64,000 nucleotides of DNA from Prochlorococcus sp. AG-402-N23 (GTDB lineage Bacteria > Cyanobacteriota > Cyanobacteriia > PCC-6307 > Cyanobiaceae). Below, piece by piece: positions 48,513-57,560 of the stretch. Under the pieces are notes generated by a model that saw only the letters and a list, made by a program, of their open reading frames with translations, did no database searches and had not been told where the DNA came from. The position numbers and the translations under genes are program-made. Position 1 is the stretch's first letter. Every line of letters starts with the position of its first letter. The stretch covers positions 1 to 64,000 of the forward strand of contig QCIX01000006.1 of the NCBI GenBank assembly GCA_003216355.1. Reading direction: 5' to 3'.

Positions 48513-50684
48513 ATGACTTTTAATCATCTAGTACTAATTGGAGGAGGACACACAAATGTTCTTTTAATTAAGAAATGGTTAATGTGGACGAAATTAATGC
48601 CAGAGATTCCTGTTTCAATTATATCTAGAGATTCTCATTTGGTTTATTCGGCGATGTTCCCATCGGTGCTTTCAAAATCAATTTCTTTAGAAGAGAGTTT
48701 AATTGATATAAAATCTTTAGCAAAAAATGCAAAAGTATCTTTTGTAGAAGAAGAAGTAAAGGATATTGATTTTAATTTAAAGAAAATTGTTTTAAGTAAC
48801 AGACCCTCAATTAATTATTCGAAGTTGGTTCTTAATTATGGAAGTCAAACAATAATTCCAAAAGAATTTGAATCACAAGTTAAAAATCAAATTGCTTTTA
48901 CGATTAAACCTTTTTTGAGAGCTTATGATTTAATTCAAAAAGAGGACATTTTGGATTCAGTTAATGCACTTCCATTTGTAATAGTTGGGAGTGGCCTTGC
49001 TGCAATTGAAGTATCATATGCTTTGAGAAAAAGATGGAGAGTTAGATCTTTAAAATTATTATGTGATTCAAGAAAAATTAATAATAAGATTCTAAAGAGT
49101 TTACGGAATTCTAATATTGATTTAGTTGAAAACCTTAATTTTGATTATGGCAAGATTCTTTTATGTACTGGAAATAAATCTCCTTTATGGGCACAAAAAA
49201 AATTATTAGATTCGGATTCTTATGGCAGAATAATTACAAATCAGAATTTGCAGATAAAAAGTTTATCTGGAATCTTTGCTGTCGGTGATTGTGCGGTTGT
49301 AGGTTCAGCAAAAAGACCAGCATCGGGAGTTTTTGCAGTAAAAGTTGTAAATACATTAGTACAAAATCTAAAAAAAGATATAGAAGGGAGATCATTAAAA
49401 CAGTGGTTTCCTCAAAAGATCGGATTGCAAATAGTAAATATATTTCCAAGCCATCATCCAAAGGCTTTTGCTATTTATCGCAATTTTGTTTTCGGCCCTT
49501 CTTTTATTTTTTGGATTTTAAAGCATAAAATTGATCTCAACTTTATTAAAAAGTTCAGATCAAAAAGGCTAATTATGAAAGGTAGTGGAAAAAATATTTC
49601 ATTGAATGATTGCAGGGGTTGTGCAGCTAAAATTCCTCAGATTGTTTTGAATAAATCATTCATAAATTCTAATTTAGATTCTTTTGCTTCATCTCCTGAA
49701 GATTCAGTTGAGATATATCAAAATGGTAAAGATATTATCTTGCAAAGTGTAGATGGATTTCCTGCTTTAGTAAGTGATCCTTGGCTTAATGCAAAAATTA
49801 CTACTTTGCATGCTTGCTCAGATTTGTGGGCATGCGGCGCAAAACTTTCATCCGCACAGGCTTTAATATCATTACCAAAAGTTGAAAGGGAATTTCAGAG
49901 TTACCTCTTTTCTCAATCCCTTCAAGGTATTAAATCAACAGTTGAGGATCATGGAGGTGAATTACTTGGCGGCCATACTTTCGAGGCAAGAAGTTTAGTA
50001 AATAAACCTTATTCATTAGGAATAGATATTTCTTTAACTGTCCAAGGCATTTTGAAAAATGGAGCAAAACCATGGCTTAAATCTGGAATGAATATTGGAG
50101 ATATCCTCATGATGTCAAGACCTCTGGGCGTTGGGATTTACTTTGCCGGTCAAATGCAAAATATTAATCTGCTAGGTAGTTCTTCTGAAGTAATTAATAA
50201 TTTAGTAAAAAGTCAGCAATATTTGATTGATGAAATTTATCTTTTTCAAAATCAATCTAAAGAATCATTAGTCAATGCTGCAACTGACATTACTGGATAT
50301 GGATTTATTGGACATCTTAAAGAAATGGTTGAATCATCTAATTTATATAGGCAAAGCAATAATCTTGAGCAACTAAAAGTTTTATTAGATTTATTTGCAT
50401 TTAAAGCTTATCCTGGAGTATTTGATTTAATAAGAAAAGATGTTAAAAGTACTTTCTTTGAATCTAATAAAGAAATTTTTGACAAAATTTATAAAGTAAA
50501 TAAGCAAAAAAGAATAATTAATTTTTTAAACGAAAATTCATTAGATCAAGAGACTCTTAACGAGAGAATATCATTATTATTAGATCCTCAAACATGTGGC
50601 CCTTTGTTGATTAGCTGCAATCGTAAATATGAAAATGTTCTAAGGGATAAATGGTACAAGGTTGGAGAAGTTGTAAAAATGTAA
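48513..50684 (+). CDS. selD: Fusion of FAD-dependent NADH-dehydrogenase-like domain with selenophosphate synthase SelD
   Basis: A 723-residue two-part protein. The first part (about 1-350) is a pyridine-nucleotide-disulfide oxidoreductase: VLIGGGHTNVLLIKKWLMWT, a second nucleotide-binding region FVIVGSGLAAIEVSYALRKR, and the FAD motif GIFAVGDCAVV. The second (about 365-723) is SelD: DCRGCAAKIPQIV keeps the catalytic Cys-Lys pair, then LHACSDLWACGAKLSSAQAL and GGHTFEARS. SelD makes selenophosphate for selenouridine tRNA or selenoproteins. The fusion is known in cyanobacteria; the role of the oxidoreductase half is open. Stop abuts the convergent cca stop. Confidence 0.93.
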   Translation: MTFNHLVLIGGGHTNVLLIKKWLMWTKLMPEIPVSIISRDSHLVYSAMFPSVLSKSISLEESLIDIKSLAKNAKVSFVEEEVKDIDFNLKKIVLSNRPSINYSKLVLNYGSQTIIPKEFESQVKNQIAFTIKPFLRAYDLIQKEDILDSVNALPFVIVGSGLAAIEVSYALRKRWRVRSLKLLCDSRKINNKILKSLRNSNIDLVENLNFDYGKILLCTGNKSPLWAQKKLLDSDSYGRIITNQNLQIKSLSGIFAVGDCAVVGSAKRPASGVFAVKVVNTLVQNLKKDIEGRSLKQWFPQKIGLQIVNIFPSHHPKAFAIYRNFVFGPSFIFWILKHKIDLNFIKKFRSKRLIMKGSGKNISLNDCRGCAAKIPQIVLNKSFINSNLDSFASSPEDSVEIYQNGKDIILQSVDGFPALVSDPWLNAKITTLHACSDLWACGAKLSSAQALISLPKVEREFQSYLFSQSLQGIKSTVEDHGGELLGGHTFEARSLVNKPYSLGIDISLTVQGILKNGAKPWLKSGMNIGDILMMSRPLGVGIYFAGQMQNINLLGSSSEVINNLVKSQQYLIDEIYLFQNQSKESLVNAATDITGYGFIGHLKEMVESSNLYRQSNNLEQLKVLLDLFAFKAYPGVFDLIRKDVKSTFFESNKEIFDKIYKVNKQKRIINFLNENSLDQETLNERISLLLDPQTCGPLLISCNRKYENVLRDKWYKVGEVVKM

Positions 50685-51932
50685 TTAATTTCTATTTAAT
50701 TTGTCAATTTCCAAATATCTTAATCTTTTGATTTCCTTTCCCATCTTCTTCCCTGGGTCCCATCCTTCTTTTTTTAAAGTTTCACCATCTTTTTTTGATT
50801 TTATGAATTTGTAAATAAATAACCACTTAAACAATTTACGCCAGTATGGTCCTCCATCACAAATTAATAATTTGACTGTCTCATCATTAAGGTTTCTGTC
50901 CTCAATAAATTCTGTCCAACTTGATGGAGAAAAGTGATTGAAATTTTTTTGGTTTGTATTTAATATCTTTTTGATATTTAAATAATCTTCTAATATTTTT
51001 ATCTCACTATTATTTACCAAAAATCTTTGACATGCTTTTTCTAAATCTTCTGAATCTTTTAATAAGTAAAGCATATGATTTCCCTTTAACTTCTTAATCC
51101 AATTTAGTCCTCTTAAAAACCTTTTATCGACTTTAATATTTTTATTTAAGATTGAGATAATTTTCCATTTATGAATTATTGAAATTACATTAGTCAAATT
51201 ATCGTGTTTGCATATTTCAGCTAGTTCCATCCTTATTCGTATGCCTAATGCAGGAGGGTAAATTATTTTCTGATCAGTTTCTGAACTTTTCCATGGCCAT
51301 TGTCTAACTGTTTCTTGAGATTGTTTGAGGGAATTATTTGAAATATTGAAATCTAACCTTGAAGCATATTTTGCACATCTAATTAATCTACTTGGATCAT
51401 CTGAAATACTATTACTGTGAAGTAAGTTCAATCTTTTACTTTTTATATCAGAAATTCCTCCATAAAGATCATAGATTTTCCCTGTCGACACCTCGAAGGC
51501 TATTGAATTTATAGTGAAATCTCTCCTCTTAAGATCCTCCTCAATAGTACTTTTATTTACTGTGGGATTTAAGCCTGGAGCAGAATAAATTTCTTTTCTT
51601 GCAGAAGCAATATCAACTTTATAGTCATTAATATTTATTTCTACAGTGTTGTATAAATTAAATTCCTTGATTAAACATAAATCTACATTTACAATATTTT
51701 TTTTTATAAATTTTGCAAGAGAAATAGAGGATCCTTCAATAACAAGATCAATATCTACAGGTTTAGAAAACGATTTTTTGTGGAATTTACTAATTAACAA
51801 ATCTCTTAAATAACCGCCAACAAAAGCCACTTTAGTATTGTTATTAGATTCTATGTATTTAGTAATAAGGTTATATAGATTAAATGGAGTTTTGATTAAT
51901 TCCCCTTGGATGTAATCAGAGATATCGTTCAT
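50685..51932 (-). CDS. cca: tRNA nucleotidyltransferase (CCA-adding enzyme / poly(A) polymerase family)
   Basis: Adds CCA to tRNA 3' ends. It is needed here because all three tRNA genes in the window lack an encoded CCA. The 415-residue class II nucleotidyltransferase contains VAFVGGYLRDLLISKF, the catalytic DIDLVI, and RRDFTINSIAFEVSTGKIYD, then the RNA-binding head DDPSRLIRCAKYASRLDF. Whether it adds full CCA or only part cannot be told. It is five bases downstream of the helicase gene. Confidence 0.92.
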   Translation of the reverse strand: MNDISDYIQGELIKTPFNLYNLITKYIESNNNTKVAFVGGYLRDLLISKFHKKSFSKPVDIDLVIEGSSISLAKFIKKNIVNVDLCLIKEFNLYNTVEININDYKVDIASARKEIYSAPGLNPTVNKSTIEEDLKRRDFTINSIAFEVSTGKIYDLYGGISDIKSKRLNLLHSNSISDDPSRLIRCAKYASRLDFNISNNSLKQSQETVRQWPWKSSETDQKIIYPPALGIRIRMELAEICKHDNLTNVISIIHKWKIISILNKNIKVDKRFLRGLNWIKKLKGNHMLYLLKDSEDLEKACQRFLVNNSEIKILEDYLNIKKILNTNQKNFNHFSPSSWTEFIEDRNLNDETVKLLICDGGPYWRKLFKWLFIYKFIKSKKDGETLKKEGWDPGKKMGKEIKRLRYLEIDKLNRN

Positions 51933-51937
51933 GAGTT

Positions 51938-54346
51938 TTAACTTACATAACGAATTGGAGCTAATCTGGGATCTAGAATTTTACTTCCTTTATCACCAAA
52001 TTTTACTGCTAAAGATATTTTTTCCCCACTCCCAAAAATATGTATAATTTCACCTTTCCCAAATTTTGAGTGAATTAGCTTATCTCCAACTATCCAGCTT
52101 TTCCCTTTACTTGGCCCTGAATATAATTTTCTGACTGCATTTATTGGTTTGTTAACAAATTCATTTTGATTGTTTCGATCAACTCTTGTTAAACGATCAA
52201 GATGCAAATCTCTTCTAATTGAAGCACCACCAGTTTGTGGTAATTCGCCATCCATTAGATCTTCAGGTATTTCCGAAAGAAATATTGAAGGAATTGTTGC
52301 TTCACGCATTCCACCCCATAATCTCCTTTCTCTGGCATGACTTAAGAAAACTCTTTCTTTAGCTCTAGTAATACCTACGTAGCATAATCTTCTTTCCTCT
52401 TCAAGAAGTGAGGGAGTATCTATTGATCTATGGCTAGGGAAGAGACCTTGTTCTAGCCCAGTGATAAAAACATTTTGAAATTCTAAACCTTTACTATTAT
52501 GCAGGGTCATGAGAGTTAAAGAGTTAGGATTATTTTTCTTCGTATCATTATCAGTTGTTAAGGCTGCTGTAGAAAGAAATCCCTCTACATCTCCACTTTC
52601 TGTTTCTTCTTCATATTGAGTAGCTGCATTAATTAGTTCTTGTAAGTTATTTCTTCTATCTTCAGATTCTTCAGTCCCACTAGAGAGCAAGTCACTTAAA
52701 TAACCACTTTTTTCTAATATAAGTTGTAGTAGTTGCGCGGGACCTGAATTTTCTAAGTAACACAGTAGATCATTCATAACTTCAGTAAATTTATTAATTC
52801 CTTTTGATGATCGGCCTATTGTTTCTTCAAGACTTTGCTTATCATTAAGAACCTCCCATAATGGGATATTTAACCTATTAGATAGTTCATTAAGTTTTTG
52901 AATAGTAGTCTTACCAATCCCTCTTCTAGGAACATTTATGATTCGTAAAAGACTAACGTTATCTGAAGAATTAACCAGAACTTTCAAATATGCTATTGCA
53001 TCTTTAATTTCTCTTCTATCATAAAAACGCAATCCTCCAAAAATTGTATAAGGAATGCGCCACCTTACAAGAGATTCTTCTAAAACTCTCGACTGAGCTC
53101 TTGTTCGATATAAAATTGCAAAATTTTTCCAAATTGGGTTTTGATTATAGTTATTGAGTGATTTTATTTTATTGGTAATTGCTTCTGCCTCGGAAATTTC
53201 ATCATCACAGCTGAGTAACGTTAAAAGTTCCCCTTTTGCTTTAGTAGCCTTTAAAACTTTGTCAATTCTTTCAGAGTTGTTTTCAATTAGTGAGTTTGCA
53301 GCATCAAGGATATTGGAAGATGACCTATAGTTTTCTTCTAATTTAATTAAAGACGATTTTGTATCGTCTTTGATTGAAGTTTTAAAATCTTCTTGAAAAC
53401 CAATTAAAATTCTAAAGTCAGCTGCTCTGAAACTATAAATACTTTGATCAGCATCCCCAACTACAAAAATTGATCGATCTTCCCAATTGAAGAATTTTTT
53501 TGGTTCAGTATTTCCAGCCGTAATTAATTTTATAAGTTCATATTGTGTTCTATTTGTATCTTGATATTCGTCAACTAAAATATGTTTAAATCTTTTGTGC
53601 CAGTAATCTCTGACTATATCATTTTGCCTCAATAAGAAAACAGGCAAAAGTAGAAGATCATCAAAATCTAAAGAATTATTTTTTGAGAGCGAAATTCTAT
53701 ATCTCTTGTAGGCTTCTGCAACTGTTTTATCAAAATTATTATCTGCTTTTTCTAAAAGATCATTAGAAGTTAAGCATTGATTTTTAGCATTACTTATTAA
53801 TCTTTTAATCTTTTTGGGATCATATCTTTTTGGGTCAAGATTCATATCTTGACTAATAATTTCTTTTACTAATGTTTGAGAATCTGTTTCATCATAAATT
53901 GAAAATTGCCTTGTCCATTTTAGGCCTTCTGGATCAGTATATTTTTCAATATCGTATCTCAGAAGTCTTGAAAATAAAGAATGGAAAGTACCGATCCAAA
54001 GGTTCTGAAGCCTCTCTTGGTGAACGTTTGTTCTTAATTGATTTTGATCAATTTCTTTGAGAGTTGTCCAAGGCTGACCAAATTGATTAAAAGCTAATTC
54101 TTGGGCTAGAAGAACCTCTAATCTTGCTTTCATTTCTTTGGCAGCTTTGTTAGTGAAAGTGACTGCTAGAATGTTATAGGGATCTATAGAGTTACCCTCA
54201 ATAAGGTTTGCAATTCTGTGAGTAAGAGCCTTAGTTTTTCCACTACCTGCACCAGCTACAACTAATAGTGGTCCATAAACATGTTTTACTGCTTGAAGTT
54301 GTTGATTGTTTAGGGACTTAAAAAGGAAATTGTTGGTTTGAGGCAC
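51938..54346 (-). CDS. pcrA: UvrD/PcrA/Rep-type DNA helicase
   Basis: Superfamily 1A 3'-5' helicase for repair and replication-fork maintenance. The 802-residue product has Walker A LVVAGAGSGKTKALTHRIAN, motif Ia FTNKAAKEMKARL, motif II ILVDEYQDTNRTQYELIKLI, motif III VVGDADQSIYSFRAAD, motif V LMTLHNSKGLEFQNVFITGL and motif VI EERRLCYVGITRAKE. The C-terminal Tudor-like tail (GDKLIHSKFGKGEI) is that of UvrD/PcrA. Confidence 0.96.
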   Translation of the reverse strand: MPQTNNFLFKSLNNQQLQAVKHVYGPLLVVAGAGSGKTKALTHRIANLIEGNSIDPYNILAVTFTNKAAKEMKARLEVLLAQELAFNQFGQPWTTLKEIDQNQLRTNVHQERLQNLWIGTFHSLFSRLLRYDIEKYTDPEGLKWTRQFSIYDETDSQTLVKEIISQDMNLDPKRYDPKKIKRLISNAKNQCLTSNDLLEKADNNFDKTVAEAYKRYRISLSKNNSLDFDDLLLLPVFLLRQNDIVRDYWHKRFKHILVDEYQDTNRTQYELIKLITAGNTEPKKFFNWEDRSIFVVGDADQSIYSFRAADFRILIGFQEDFKTSIKDDTKSSLIKLEENYRSSSNILDAANSLIENNSERIDKVLKATKAKGELLTLLSCDDEISEAEAITNKIKSLNNYNQNPIWKNFAILYRTRAQSRVLEESLVRWRIPYTIFGGLRFYDRREIKDAIAYLKVLVNSSDNVSLLRIINVPRRGIGKTTIQKLNELSNRLNIPLWEVLNDKQSLEETIGRSSKGINKFTEVMNDLLCYLENSGPAQLLQLILEKSGYLSDLLSSGTEESEDRRNNLQELINAATQYEEETESGDVEGFLSTAALTTDNDTKKNNPNSLTLMTLHNSKGLEFQNVFITGLEQGLFPSHRSIDTPSLLEEERRLCYVGITRAKERVFLSHARERRLWGGMREATIPSIFLSEIPEDLMDGELPQTGGASIRRDLHLDRLTRVDRNNQNEFVNKPINAVRKLYSGPSKGKSWIVGDKLIHSKFGKGEIIHIFGSGEKISLAVKFGDKGSKILDPRLAPIRYVS

Positions 54347-54368
54347 TTTTGGAAGGGTTTTTCAAAAA

Positions 54369-54644
54369 TCAGACTTTACTATGAGATTCAGATTTCGTTT
54401 CTAGATCTTCTAACGTTTTTTTTAAATTGATAAGTTCATTATTGTTATTAATTATTTCTTCAAATTTATTTTGAGGCATCTTTAATTTCATACTTCTGTC
54501 TAGAATTTCTTTTTCCAATCTCTTTTTATATGAGGAAATAAGTTTCTTTGATAATTTTAAATCCTGTTGATCCAAAACTTTATTAAAAATGTAGTTATAT
54601 ATTAGCGGAAAAAAATTTTTTATTTGAATTATTTCAACTATCAC
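54369..54644 (-). CDS. Hypothetical 91-residue protein
   Basis: Not recognised. A highly charged small protein with a hydrophobic-aromatic N-terminus (MIVEIIQIKNFFPLIYNYIF), then Lys/Glu-rich helices likely to coil (SYKKRLEKEILDRSMKLKMP) and a Ser-Glu tail. It lies 22 bases upstream of the helicase start on the same strand and 109 bases from divergent cpeB. Real status is likely from its position, but function is unknown. Confidence 0.55.
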   Translation of the reverse strand: MIVEIIQIKNFFPLIYNYIFNKVLDQQDLKLSKKLISSYKKRLEKEILDRSMKLKMPQNKFEEIINNNNELINLKKTLEDLETKSESHSKV

Positions 54645-54753
54645 TTTGGAATGAAGTTATTAATTAAGAAGCGTTGCGTTAAGTTTGAAATTGTATTGTT
54701 TTTACTAGCTTTGTATTATTCTTAAAATCGGTCTTTAATTTTTTACTACAAGA

Positions 54754-55266
54754 ATGTCAGTTTCAAAGAATAAACAACTATTGTCAGCCGATAAGAAATT
54801 AAATGATTTAAGCAATATAAAAGAATTTATTAATACTGCAAACTCAAGATTAGATGCAATAACCTCAATAACCAATAATTCACATGCAATCGCAGCAGAC
54901 GCTGTAACAGCAATGATTTGCGAAAATCAAGATTCACTTAATTCAAAAATATCTTTAAATACAACTAACAAGATGTCCGTTTGTTTAAGAGATGGAGAAA
55001 TAATCCTTAGGATTGTTGCTTATCTTTTAATTTCTAATGACGAATCAGTTTTAGAAAAAAGTTGTTTGAAGGATCTTAAAAATACTTATCTTGCTCTTGG
55101 GGTACCTTTAAGAAATGCAAGAAGGGTTTTTGAATTAATGCGAGATGCAACTATCTCTGATTTGAATTCAACAGTTAATAATATGCCTGGAAACAAAGGC
55201 TTTCTTCCTAAATTAATATCTGAAACAGAGTTTCAATTTGAAAGGATAATTAATCTTTTAAACTAG
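54754..55266 (+). CDS. cpeB: Degenerate phycoerythrin beta subunit CpeB
   Basis: A 170-residue phycobiliprotein relative. The core [14 protein letters not shown] and [20 protein letters not shown] aligns with phycoerythrin beta; the Cys in SVCLRDGE is the conserved Cys82 bilin site. The second N-terminal bilin Cys (GGNC region) and the C-terminal site near residue 158 are absent, leaving one likely chromophore. This fits the known high-light Prochlorococcus relic that persists without a phycobilisome. No alpha subunit is adjacent. Its end overlaps the convergent cpeS gene by 17 bases. Confidence 0.9.
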   Translation: MSVSKNKQLLSADKKLNDLSNIKEFINTANSRLDAITSITNNSHAIAADAVTAMICENQDSLNSKISLNTTNKMSVCLRDGEIILRIVAYLLISNDESVLEKSCLKDLKNTYLALGVPLRNARRVFELMRDATISDLNSTVNNMPGNKGFLPKLISETEFQFERIINLLN

Positions 55267-55801
55267 CTAAATTCCTTATCTCTGAAGTATGGGACGTCTG
55301 TATAACTGAGTTATTTTCAAGATTTCTTATAGTAGAAAATCTGGATCTTACATGAGTGGATAAAAAGGAAATTCTTTCTTCGGAAACTGTTGATTTATAA
55401 ATAGTTTTAATGTGTAAATTATTTTGTTCATCAACAAAATAATTGGATGATGAAATAAAGGATTCTGTATAACCTTTATTTCTTAAAACAATTCCTGAAT
55501 TTTCATCTTTGGGTAAAAAAATCAGAATAGTTTCATCTCCCTCACGGATATCATTATTGTCCCAATCACTAATAGCTTGCCAGTTTATAGAAATGGCTAT
55601 GCTCTCTAGGTTTAAACTAAATTTATAATTTTTAAAAATTTCAACGACTTTTTTATTTTTTTTGTTGATTTGTTTTATATATATTTTACTAGTTGAGTTT
55701 TCAAATTCCTGAAAAGCTAAAGTGTGAGTACTTCTAATAGATTTCCACTCTCCTATACTTTTATCAATGAATTGATTAATTATTGTTAGAATCTTCGTCA
55801 A
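55250..55801 (-). CDS. cpeS: CpeS-family phycobilin lyase
   Basis: A 183-residue member of the CpeS/CpcS lipocalin-like bilin lyases: [20 protein letters not shown] (F..S.G.W.S.RS.H.L...), [20 protein letters not shown] and [19 protein letters not shown]-type lyases attach bilins at Cys82-equivalent sites, the site retained in CpeB here. The start is TTG at 55801; no ATG precedes the conserved GEW motif. It overlaps the small upstream ORF by 26 bases and convergent cpeB by 17. Confidence 0.88.
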   Translation of the reverse strand: MTKILTIINQFIDKSIGEWKSIRSTHTLAFQEFENSTSKIYIKQINKKNKKVVEIFKNYKFSLNLESIAISINWQAISDWDNNDIREGDETILIFLPKDENSGIVLRNKGYTESFISSSNYFVDEQNNLHIKTIYKSTVSEERISFLSTHVRSRFSTIRNLENNSVIQTSHTSEIRNLASLKD

Positions 55802-55955
55802 GTTTATCTTCTACTGAATGATTTTCTGCTTTTTGTATCATTCTTACCATTGAATCCACCATTAATCTCTTTGCAGAAGTTACTTTTAATCCAGAAGGAG
55901 TAGTTGATATTTGTTCACCAGGGCGATCATATGAAGTTGGTCTAAATGGAGTCAT
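55776..55955 (-). CDS. Small 59-residue conserved-looking protein upstream of cpeS
   Basis: Below the track cutoff. The ATG at 55955 opens 59 residues: [20 protein letters not shown] followed by [20 protein letters not shown] and an acidic tail KLDEDSNNN. The amphipathic [18 protein letters not shown] looks like a real helix. It overlaps the cpeS TTG start by 26 bases, suggesting coupled translation. I recognise no family; coding support is the good ORF in a gap and absence of alternatives. Confidence 0.55.
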   Translation of the reverse strand: MTPFRPTSYDRPGEQISTTPSGLKVTSAKRLMVDSMVRMIQKAENHSVEDKLDEDSNNN

Positions 55956-56072
55956 TTAATAACTTTAAAAATTAATCGATTCCTATTCTTGCATGAATCA
56001 TTATTTATATAGTTATTGTTTGCGAAAATGTCATATCTTTCTTCTTTGATTACAGAATTATCAACTGTTTTG

Positions 56073-56708
56073 TTATTTAGGCATTTTATTTTTTGCCAAT
56101 CCTGAAATAGTCGCTAAAGCAAACATTCCCAATAGAGCAATCCCAAGAAATAATCCTGCTCCCTGACTAACTCCAGCTCCTACTGCGACAAGTATAGAGT
56201 CACTGATTAGAAGACTTATTAATAATGCAGGAGTAAATATTTTCCAGCGAGTTCCTCCAATACCAATTGCGTAGCTTAGAAAATCAAAAAGGCCAGTCAT
56301 TAGTAGACCTGTCATAAGAAAGAAATTTTCTTCTAGCTGGTTTTGATTAAAACTTTCAATCTTTTTCATTGCTTTCGGGCCTACTAAATTACATACAGGA
56401 ACCCGACCATAATTTCTTGCGATAAAGAAAGCCGCTTGGCAAAAAACGATATCAGAAAAGATTATTGTCATGTAACCTTTTTGAAATCCTAGTAATGAGC
56501 CAGCTAGCAGAGAATAAGCTGAACTTGGAAGGGCAGGTAAAATAATACTTACTCCTCTAAGTATGAATATTCCAAAAGGAGCCCAAATCCCCATATTTTG
56601 TATTTTGTTTCTTAGAGGTTCAATCCCATAATTTTGGATAAAATAAATCAATACAACAAATATTGCTATAAAAAAAACTACTGAGAGAAATTTCTGTATT
56701 TTATTCAT
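56073..56708 (-). CDS. TVP38/TMEM64-family (VTT domain) membrane protein
   Basis: A 211-residue polytopic protein with about five to six helices. The core IFILRGVSIILPALPSSAYS, LLAGSLLGFQKGYMTIIFSD and FFIARNYGRVPV matches the VTT/SNARE-associated (DedA-like) domain, with the FxxG..GP-like central loop. Relatives move lipids across membranes. The C-terminal helices GAGLFLGIALLGMFALATIS are intact. Role in this organism is unknown. Confidence 0.87.
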   Translation of the reverse strand: MNKIQKFLSVVFFIAIFVVLIYFIQNYGIEPLRNKIQNMGIWAPFGIFILRGVSIILPALPSSAYSLLAGSLLGFQKGYMTIIFSDIVFCQAAFFIARNYGRVPVCNLVGPKAMKKIESFNQNQLEENFFLMTGLLMTGLFDFLSYAIGIGGTRWKIFTPALLISLLISDSILVAVGAGVSQGAGLFLGIALLGMFALATISGLAKNKMPK

Positions 56709-56856
56709 TATTTTTCTAATAAATTTATTGGAAGTAAATTCTTAAATTTAGTATTTGATTCTATCTATAATAGAAATACTAATCAATAAAAATTTTTACA
56801 AATTTTTAATCTTATATTTCCTATTAACAAAAGATTTTTGTATTTCATAAGTAGTT

Positions 56857-57276
56857 ATGATTAATTCTGAGAATAAAGTTAATTTAACATTTTTTAGAAA
56901 TATGATTTACTTAGTCCTTTCGATTATCGTTTTCTTTTGTATTTCAATAAAAAAATCAGATGCTTTGCCTCATGAATGGGTTGGAGTCCCCAAAAGTGAA
57001 TATGGAGAGCAGTTATGGGATAGGAAAAGTATAAAAAGGAATGAGGATGGTTCTGTAAGAGTATTGAGTAAATTTATTCCCAAAACAAAAAGTGAAATTA
57101 CTAAGGATATTCTCTATACAATGGATATAAATTGTTTTGAAAAATCATTTAGAGATGTTGATGTCTCAATAGATGAAGCAAATAGTAATTTCAATGATTT
57201 AGCTGATTGGCAAGATCCAAATGGAGATACCCTAATTTTGGGTGTTATTGGTCAAGTCTGCAGAGTCGAAAAATAA
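56857..57276 (+). CDS. Exported small protein, possibly surface-adhesin-E-like
   Basis: 139 residues. An N-terminal hydrophobic signal (MIYLVLSIIVFFCISIKKSD) probably cleaves after SDA, leaving LPHEWVGVPKSEYGEQLWDR as a mature start. The remainder is a small beta-rich domain with two cysteines (MDINCFEKSF and VIGQVCRVEK) able to form a disulfide. The W-V-G-x-P...DRKSI...DGSVRVLSKF pattern resembles the surface-adhesin E-like fold, which is only an inference. It lies just outside the left boundary of the tRNA-Phe element and ends 83 bases before the repeat. Confidence 0.6.
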   Translation: MINSENKVNLTFFRNMIYLVLSIIVFFCISIKKSDALPHEWVGVPKSEYGEQLWDRKSIKRNEDGSVRVLSKFIPKTKSEITKDILYTMDINCFEKSFRDVDVSIDEANSNFNDLADWQDPNGDTLILGVIGQVCRVEK

Positions 57277-57335
57277 AAATTTTAAATTAAAAAAAAATAA
57301 GAAAAAATCACGAGTTCTCAATAAATTTAAAGTAT

Positions 57336-57360
57336 AAAACCTCCTCTAAGAGAGGGTTTT
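57336..57360 (+). terminator. Possible terminator after the exported-protein gene
   Basis: AAAACC...GGTTTT pairs around CTCT/AGAG with a two-base bulge and an AAG loop, about 60 bases after the stop at 57276. There is no long T-run beyond the stem, so this is weak. It ends at the left edge of the tRNA-derived repeat. Confidence 0.4.
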
Positions 57361-57389
57361 AAAGGTGCCAGGACCCAGATTTGAACTGG
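57359..57389 (+). repeat. Distal attachment-site copy (partial tRNA-Phe 3' end)
   Basis: TTAAAGGTGCCAGGACCCAG continuing to ATTTGAACTGG, identical to 58849-58879. It covers the tRNA acceptor 3' strand and most of the T-arm (reverse strand), then diverges into unrelated sequence, so it cannot form a tRNA. It is the expected att copy at the far end of an element. Confidence 0.85.
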
Positions 57390-57475
57390 CTACATTTTTC
57401 AAAATCAGTCCAAAAACAGGTATTTTAGTATCATAGTGATACCAAAAACAGCATATTTTTATAAGTTTTTATCAG

Positions 57476-57497
57476 CTTACATACCACTTACATACCA
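57476..57497 (-). repeat. Arm-type repeat, left tandem pair
   Basis: Two TTACATACC units spaced by two bases (CTTACATACCACTTACATAC and CA). Nearly identical (21 of 22 bases) to 58698-58719 at the right end. Tandem short repeats flanking an att core are typical of integrase arm-type binding sites; this is inference. Confidence 0.65.
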
Positions 57498-57541
57498 GAG
57501 GAAATTTAAAGGTATTAATTTGACCTGATTAATAACACTTA

Positions 57542-57560
57542 TTGGTATGTAAATTCTGGG
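57542..57560 (+). repeat. Arm-type repeat, left single copy (opposite orientation)
   Basis: TTGGTATGTAAATTCTGGG, matching 17 of 19 bases at 58649-58667. Its GGTATGTAA core is the reverse complement of the TTACATACC units nearby, so all six units at both ends share one motif. Confidence 0.6.

Noticed and set aside
57359-57430. A second tRNA-Phe gene next to the left repeat
   Set aside because: Only the 3' 24 bases match; the anticodon arm, D-arm and 5' acceptor strand are missing.
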